NCBI GenBank assembly: GCA_003586115.2
Contig: QVOM02000053.1
Location: forward strand, 9,854,787 to 9,918,786
Direction of reading: 5' to 3'
Length of the DNA stretch: 64,000 nt
Source: Salvator merianae
Taxonomy: Eukaryota > Chordata > Lepidosauria > Squamata > Teiidae
Both the position numbers and the translations under genes were made by a program. Shown in pieces: positions 57,944 to 64,000 of this stretch (position 1 is its first letter; each line of letters opens with the position of its first letter). A model generated the notes under the pieces. That model made no database searches and was not told the DNA's origin. It worked only from the letters and a program-made list of their open reading frames with translations.

Positions 57944-58457
57944 GGGTCTTCTCCACACTTATCCCTGGAATGGAATAGTGTGAGGCCTAGCCCTCTTCTG
58001 GGCCTTCTTTTCCACACTCTGTTCTTTTTCCACTCAGGCCACTCCATCCACACCGGACAGAGCGTAGCCCAGTCTAGGTGGGCAAAATGGCTGCCTAGAC
58101 CAGGATAGCGATAGACCTGTTAAACCTGCCTACCACAGGATTAGTGGCCACTAGACTGGCCCAGGGAGGTATGCAAAATGGCTTGCCTCCTTGGGCCAGT
58201 TTAGCAGGGAAAGCCATTTTGGCAGTGCACCAAATAGTTCTGACAAAATGGGTCCCCCTAGGGCTCCGAGGCTAGTCATCAGAGAACCCCAAAACCGTGC
58301 CATCTTCAAGGCCAGCACAGGAGCAGTCCTGGAACAACCTTCCAAGTGCCAAAGGCTTGTTGTGGCACAGGAGAAGCAGTCCAACGGCGGAAAGCACTCC
58401 AGACTGGCCCGGTCCTACTGGACCGGGCCAGAAGGTATCTTGCCAAGTAAGTGAAAC
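57944..58457. mobile_element. MITE-derived composite with hairpins
   Basis: It contains GGGTCTTCTCCACACTT (57944), GGCCTTCTTTTCCACACTC (58000) and 'cagtctaggtgggcaaaatgg' text shared with 33030-33070 and 61855. It has two clear hairpins: arms 58155-58169 and 58186-58200 (one mismatch), and 58405-58430 (TGGCCCGGTCC, TACT, GGACCGGGCCA, no mismatch). Two or more old elements have probably merged. Confidence 0.5.
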
Positions 58458-58560
58458 AAAGGGTATGTGTATTTATTTACTTATTACATTTATATCCTGC
58501 CTTATAATCTGAGGCCTCACTGAAGATTATAACAATTGAAACACTTAGAACAAAAATTAA
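58458..58560 (-). repeat. LINE 3' tail, minus strand
   Basis: 'gtatttatttacttattacatttatatcctgccttataatctgaggcctc' is the same tail type as at 47520 and 17765, in reverse. It is short and carries no coding part. Confidence 0.5.
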
Positions 58561-58609
58561 AAGCTGAGTTTCAATGTAAATGAAGAAAAGTAGTAGGTAA
58601 AGTGACCCT

Positions 58610-58745
58610 CAAGTTGAGCTTTTCCAGCAAGTGTTATGTGCACATCTCTGCACTTTTCTTGACAATAAAACAAAAGTGGTTTTCCATTATCTTCTTTTGG
58701 GAAGATGTTGAGCATTAAACCTCAGACCCTCTGATTTCCAGACAT
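58610..58745 (-). repeat. Decayed tRNA-derived SINE, minus strand
   Basis: 'ctgcacttttcttgacaataaaacaaaagtggttttccattatcttcttttgggaagatgttgagcattaaacctcagaccctctgatttcc' keeps the order of the SINE at 31241. Box B is lost. Family B copy 5 begins at its end. Confidence 0.5.
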
Positions 58746-58752
58746 GTGGTCT

Positions 58753-59180
58753 GGGTTTGCACTAACAATATCATACTAGTCCTAGCAGCACAGCGGCCAT
58801 TTGCACTGCAAGTGCTAGAACAGTCCCATACTGGGCCACCAGCACTTGCAGTGTGAATGCAGGCCCAACTGCTTTGACAGTGGCCATGGCAGCATCTGGG
58901 CACCGCTATGGTGATCAGGAGGTGGCGTGCGACTACACTGTCATAGCCGTGCCCTCCACCCACTCCCAGCATTCACACCCAAAATAGGGTGTGAACGCTG
59001 CTAACTGGGAGCCATCCAGCTGCTCTCAGTCAAGCTCTGGACAGCATTTTAGCTGTCCACAGCTAGCAACACCTGGGAGCAGCTGTAGACACTCACAGAC
59101 TCTACAGCAGTGGGACCGTGTGGACACACTTACCTAGTGAGCATCTGCATGCTCATTAAAAGATAAGTGTAAATAGACCC
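58753..59180 (-). mobile_element. MITE family B, copy 5 (428 bp), inverted
   Basis: The ends are GGGTTTGCACTAACAATATC and, inward from the right, GGGTCTATTTACACTTATC. The interior, reversed relative to copy 4, has 'gcacttgcagtgtgaatgc', 'gcattcacacccaaaatagggtgtgaacgc', 'gagctgctctcag'-like text and 'ctagtgagca'. TGGTCT occurs just outside both ends and may reflect a target duplication. It is non-coding. Confidence 0.82.
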
Positions 59181-60361
59181 TTGGTCTAACTCTGTGCACC
59201 TCCCAAATGCAAAATACAGTGCCACTTACTATTTGATTACACTACTGAAATAACATAATTTACACAGCAGCTAAAACTAAGAGCTACAGAAAATAAGTGG
59301 TGCCAAATTACTGTTCCAGCAGCAAAGTCAACAAGTGTTTGCCAAACCAACACACGCGAGAATGAACATACCCTTTAACCTGGGTTGACTTCCTAGGAAG
59401 CAAGTGGTTGTACATCTCACAGAAGGTGTCACATTCCATGAACAAAGTGTTTGCCTTCCTTCCCCCCTGCCCCCCCGCCTCTCAACAGAAGATACAGAGG
59501 TGGTTCCCCAAGGCAGGGGATAAAGGAGAAGAGTTACGTGAGCTTTGCCCGCTTTGGCAATTCGTGATCACTTTAGAAAAACACTCCAGCGATTCAGTGC
59601 TGAGCAGTCACTCGGGGAGCTTGGTACAGTGCATAAAACGGAGCATGCTAGTTAAACTATGCAACTCTTGAGCTGTGCCCTCCCATTAAGCGTAATTGCA
59701 TTATCTGACAAAAAATCAATGTTCAGATGACACTCAAGAGTCCCAACAGCTAATGTTGGACTAAACGAGCCTGTGAGTTGCCTTTCCTGAGAAGTTTTAC
59801 GTTGTGCCCAAGTCTCTGAATCAGTTTCAAAGCAGCAGAGAAACAGCCTTTCTCCTTCCACTGGTCTAGTTTGGTTTGGATGTAGACGGCACAGATTTAA
59901 AACCATCACCAAACTGAACCAGATACGTATCCTGAGGCATTTTGGCAAGAGTATTCCAAGTACTGCAAACCCATCAATAAATTTTGGGCATAGGAAGAGA
60001 ATCTACCACCACTTACATTGTTTCACCCTGCTCACTGTCAGAAATAATACAGAGATAGAAGACAGATATAAATAAAATAAATACGGAATACCTTGACAGT
60101 AATTTGTGGCTGCGCCTCTATTAGGCAGTGAAAGCGCCTTCATTACTTCCAGTGTAGACCAGTTTCCCTGAAGACTTGAATAGCATGCCTTTACTGCCTA
60201 GTAGAGACACAGCCTATGCTTACAATATTTATTCCCATTTGCTACCTGCTTACACATTTTAGGCAAAAGCAAATCCCAGTTATCTCGGTGATCACTGTTA
60301 GGTGAGCATGCACTGGATTTCAGCTACAAAGGATCCCTTTGTGCATTTAAAGGAAAAGAAT
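59181..60361. other. Unassigned sequence
   Basis: A C-rich run is at 59461-59480. I see no gene or named repeat. Confidence 0.4.
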
Positions 60362-60480
60362 TTCTATGAGTTGCAATTGACTCCTGGGTAATCTTATGGA
60401 CACTATCATCTATTTTTCGTAGAAACTGTGCAGAAGTTGCTTGCTACTGCCACATTCTAAGACCTTTCCCAGCTTCCTCA
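60362..60480 (-). repeat. Very decayed tRNA-derived SINE, minus strand
   Basis: 'gagttgcaattgactcctgggtaatcttatggacac' then 'agaaactgtgcagaagttgcttgctactgcc' parallels the tail and body of the SINE at 14553. The head is missing. Confidence 0.45.
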
Positions 60481-61711
60481 TGTAGCCTTCAGTCCTGGGA
60501 TTTGCTGGAAGACGTCATCCAAGAAGACCCATTTCTAGAAGCCTCTCATGCAGGTCTGGTCCTGCCTAGCTTTTAGAGAGTGCAGTCAAGTCAGCAAGAT
60601 AATGCCACCTGCTGTGGTCTTTCCATGTTACCCAGGTAAAATGGGTTTACACATAGATCAAGCACACAGTATCACTACCAAGACGTCAGGGCTTAAATTC
60701 TTTTTTCTGAGAAAAAAGCAGAGACTATAAGGGAATGACCTAGATAGCTTGCTTCAACAATCCATCGTGCCCTAAACATGCCAACATGGAATGCACCCAT
60801 CCGGCAATCCAATCCAGAAGCTCCATAAGGACACCATTTCCATGGCTACTGAACAGAGAAGAGCCCTGCAATCACAGGAGCCTGTGGGAACAAGCTAACT
60901 ATGACCACCATTCCCTCACTGGCAAAAAAAACAAAACAACAAAAAAACCAAACACCTTCAATCTCACTGAAGACTTGGCCTGGAACCAAGATAAAACAGC
61001 CTTCCGAATGCTAGCCTGAATGCCACCCCGAATGCCTTGCAAAGTGAGAAGTTTGCCACTCAGTGTTTCAAATCTGGACTTCGACCAACCACTTCTTATA
61101 TGCTAGTCAACTGCATTAGACTGTGATCAGGTCTCTCCTTGAAGAAGCCACTTGGGGGAGGGACCACAATCACCAGACAAAATGCTGCCTCCTTGTCTCC
61201 ATTTTTGAGCACCAAAGTGCCAACTGACAATGAGATTTGAAGCCCCTCCCCCGAGGCCAGAAAATCGCGCCATCCCAAACTGGTGCCTCAGCAACAATCA
61301 CGCCCAGTAAAGTGGATGTTATAGCAGCAAAATACATGTTACTCTACACCTTGCTTGGTAACGAAGACCCAGCCAGCATCTTTCAGCTGTAGGAAAAGAG
61401 GCTTACTTTTTTTCTATCCATGATGCAGTGGTACTCAATAACCATGGCCAGAAATAGATTATTTTCCCACATGTGCCAGAGCTATGCTAAAATAAGGCAA
61501 AGCATGCATTATTTTCATTATTATTTGTTTTAAACCTGTCTTTTTAAAATAGCCGTATTTATTTATTAAATGTATAACCTACGCTATACTCACATGTTCA
61601 AGTGCTGGTAAGGGAGCAGAAAAAGGAATTTTGAAAACAAATTCTGGAGGACTTCACAAAAGTAATAATATTGCAATGGAAGTGTAAAATTGACAACAAA
61701 AACAGACTTAA
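60481..61711. other. Unassigned sequence
   Basis: I see no gene. Frames of 60-77 codons show no motif. Confidence 0.4.
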
Positions 61712-61880
61712 AGGCTTTCACCACACTTACCTTAGGAATGCTCCAGTGTAGGGGACAGTGCATTCTGGGCGCCTGTCTTCTGCACTCCAGTGTGGACAAA
61801 AGAGGCCCCACGCCCTATTACCATGCTGTGCCTGGACTGAACACAATGTGGCCCAGTCTAGGCAGTCAACAGGGAGAGAC
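61712..61880. mobile_element. MITE fragment, family F-like
   Basis: 'ggctttcaccacacttacc' and 'gtgtggacaaaagaggcc' form a weak inverted pair (61712-61808). 'ggcccagtctaggcagtcaa' (61852) matches text at 58070 and 33040. Boundaries are unclear. Confidence 0.4.
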
Positions 61881-63150
61881 CTATTTTGCTAGCATGCCAA
61901 GGTCTTGGCTGTCAGAGCTCTTCTATCAAGCTCCAAAGCTTGCATGAGCTTTGGGCAGGGCTGCCCAAAGCTGTAGAAAATCTGCCAAACATCAGATACA
62001 CCTGGGTCTTTTTCAGCTTTTTCTATGGCTAGCTTAATTGGGTCAGCAATTTCTGTGGCCAGCCTGCTTTGAAGTGGTGCAGAATACTGTGGGGCCTGTC
62101 CCTGAACAAGCCATCCAAGTCAGAGAAGCTCTGGACCACCCCCACGCCATACAGAAACAGAAATGGCCAAAGTCATTACAAACAACAATCTACAGCTGGC
62201 CAAGTAATCACATCAACAACTAGAAATGTCTAAGTAGACAAACACAGTAAGAAAGCCAGAACATCAGGTGAGCCTGCACCTGTTCTATATGAGGAAGACA
62301 GGAATCTGATTTTTTTTTTTTTTTTTAACAGTTGATGTTACTAGAAAAAGCACTAAGATTTATAGAAACAAGAGGAAACCTGTGGCATCTTACCCCAAAA
62401 TGTTCCTATTTGTAATAAAATTAAGAACATCTATCAGGAGCCTTGTCTTCAAGTGATGTCCTGCAGTCATTATGAAAAATCAAGACTGAGAACTGTAGAG
62501 AATTAGTGTTGTTCAGCTTTAATATAAATAATCTTGGTGAGGTTTTCTACGTTGAATGGGGACTGCTGTTCAGCTCTCTTATTTCTACAGAAATAAATGA
62601 TCCCTACTCCACATATAAAAGCCACCTTGCAACTAAGTAATGATCACAACAGGGGGAAGCCGTAAACTTAAGTGTTAGATGTAGGGGATAAATTCTTACC
62701 TAGTGTAACTAAGTACCTAAGAAATGGACTATATCCAAAGCAAGATGCAATTGGCTTAAGGAAAACTTCATCACAGCTTGCATTGGAGAAAAGATTGGAA
62801 AATCAAAAAAACATGTCAGTTTGATGTAGCACAAAGTGCTGTTGCTTTGTTTCAAATGAAAAAAAAAATGCTTGGAGGGAGAACTGTGATATTTATAATA
62901 AGAGAAAGAAAAGAACACACTGACAATTAATCACTGCTATCATTCAAATGCTGGATAAATATGGATTCATTTGCCATCCAGATAGCCAGTTGGTCTCCAA
63001 GCTACAAGAAACAGACAGACTTGCATTTTATGACTTCTCCAACTGCCCTACAATGGACGTACCCTGCTATTAAGTTTCCCCATTTCCTCCAAGTCCACTT
63101 TTCCTAGTATGCTATTTCATATAGATAGATAGAGATATATTATAAGACTG
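61881..63150. other. Unassigned sequence
   Basis: A poly-T run is at 62310-62327. 'aaacaagaggaaacctgtggcatcttac' at 62368 is reminiscent of a widespread amniote repeat ('gaggagtcctgtggcacctta'), but it is too short to assign. Confidence 0.35.
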
Positions 63151-63235
63151 AGGGCAGAGCCATGTTTAACATTATATATTGTAAGCTGTTCTGAGAGTCT
63201 TTTTAGGCTCAAAAACGGCATATAAATAAAAAGAA
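63151..63235 (+). repeat. LINE/SINE-type 3' tail, plus strand
   Basis: 'ttgtaagctgttctgagagtctttttaggctcaaaaacggcatataaataaaaag' is the usual 3' end of reptile LINEs and SINEs. The parent family is unknown. Confidence 0.5.
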
Positions 63236-64000
63236 AACTCAAATGAGCAATTTCCCATTGTCATTGCTTATGCTGCAAGCACAGGGTCATATATGCAAAC
63301 ATTTGCTTGTTTGATTTTTTTTAAAAAGATAGGAATCTATGCAGCTTTTTAGAATGTAATATTTTATATAAGCTGCTTGAGGAATGAGGAACTACTGAAT
63401 CAAGGCACCCACTTGGGGACTGGACTTTGAGACCACAGAACTGCAGTACTAGGATACTTGAAGGTCTTGCCTTCACTCACCAAACCAAGGTCTAGTTCAT
63501 TGTACGCTGGCTTGAATGTGAATGGAGTAAACAAAATTGTAAGTGATGACCCTACAGCCTTGAACAGTGACTGCTGGTTATGAGCTGATGGTCTTCTCTG
63601 TTTCGATGGCAATGAAAGCCAGCTCCAGACACCAGCCAAATATAGCACCCGCAGGCAATATTCTGGAAAAAAAATGCCCTCCAGAATGACGGCCTGTTGG
63701 CTAGACAATGTGGGGCATCACACTGTCTGTGTGCTTTTTGGTATACACACTTCCAGGTATCCAATATGAAATACCCAGAAGTGCCCAGTTGTGAGCACTG
63801 TGCATGCACAGTCATCTTTTTTGGCCCACGTGTATGCACGGTGGTGGTTTTGTCTACAAGTTAAGTAATAGGCTTTTTCAGGAAAACTCACAATGAGAGT
63901 CAGGTTTTAAAACATGTCACATGTTTTAGGGGTGATTTAGCATAGCTAAGGTGGGATTGCCACAGATAGGTTGCCAGTTGCCAAAATTGTGTTATATTCC
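63236..64000. other. Unassigned; possible dispersed repeat at 63720-63850
   Basis: 'aaatacccagaagtgcccagttgtgagcactgtgc' resembles 36320-36370. The frames here (102 and 95 codons, minus strand) have no recognisable domain. The window ends inside unassigned sequence. Confidence 0.35.

Noticed and set aside
1..64000. CRISPR array, operon, prophage or other prokaryotic system
   Set aside because: The window is vertebrate nuclear DNA by its LINE, SINE and MITE content. I found no regularly spaced repeats with unique spacers and no prokaryotic gene density.

Overview
This is 64 kb of vertebrate nuclear DNA with no protein-coding or structural RNA gene that I can support. Its content is old mobile-element debris in AT-rich, unique-looking DNA. 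It is most likely an intergenic region or a large intron. The repeat set suggests a reptile, most likely a squamate (lizard): a tandem pair of RTE-BovB LINE 3' ends, several CR1/L2-clade LINE 3' ends with the usual reverse-transcriptase tail, one CR1-type 3' end with its ATTCTATGA-like repeat, tRNA-derived SINEs beginning GGGAGTGGC, MIR/CORE-type SINEs, and many short non-autonomous DNA transposons (MITEs). BovB together with active-looking tRNA SINEs is typical of squamates. The species assignment is inference.

Layout. 1-9.5 kb: a MIR remnant at the left edge, an L2/CR1-like LINE with recognisable RT tail (about 1.1-1.7 kb) abutting a 367-bp MITE, a Harbinger-like MITE at 3.7 kb, another LINE end at 4.1-4.7 kb and a CR1 end at 5.9 kb. 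9.5-24 kb: a hAT-like MITE at 11.3 kb, a SINE at 14.6 kb, a 236-bp near-perfect fold-back element at 14.8-15.05 kb, a hairpin element at 17.5 kb, LINE pieces at 17.8-18.4 kb, a second Harbinger-like MITE at 18.4 kb, then a cluster of microsatellites at 19.7-23.4 kb that includes an assembly gap of 72 N. 24-40 kb: a LINE end, a nested pair of MITEs (26.1-26.7 kb), two SINEs in tandem (31.1-31.4 kb), a 51-bp mini-MITE (32.4 kb), a quiet block that could hold conserved non-coding sequence (33.6-34.4 kb), a MIR, a full-looking SINE (35.4 kb) and a small inverted-repeat element. 40-64 kb: two BovB tails (40.1-40.8 kb), a convergent pair of MITEs (42.5-43.5 kb), a 172-bp hairpin with 71-bp arms (45.7 kb), a hAT-like MITE (46.5 kb), further LINE tails and MITEs to 59.2 kb, and mostly unique sequence after that.

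The most interesting content is the MITE population. There are at least five groups: a 214-219 bp family with candidate 3-bp target duplications; a 367-441 bp family with five copies; a family with GGGATGTGCAC-like ends and candidate 8-bp duplications; a looser family ending in GGCCTTTTCCACACT-like repeats; and hairpin elements. The open reading frames present are short, match no family I recognise, and mostly lie in repeats or microsatellites. The exceptions are decayed LINE reverse-transcriptase fragments.
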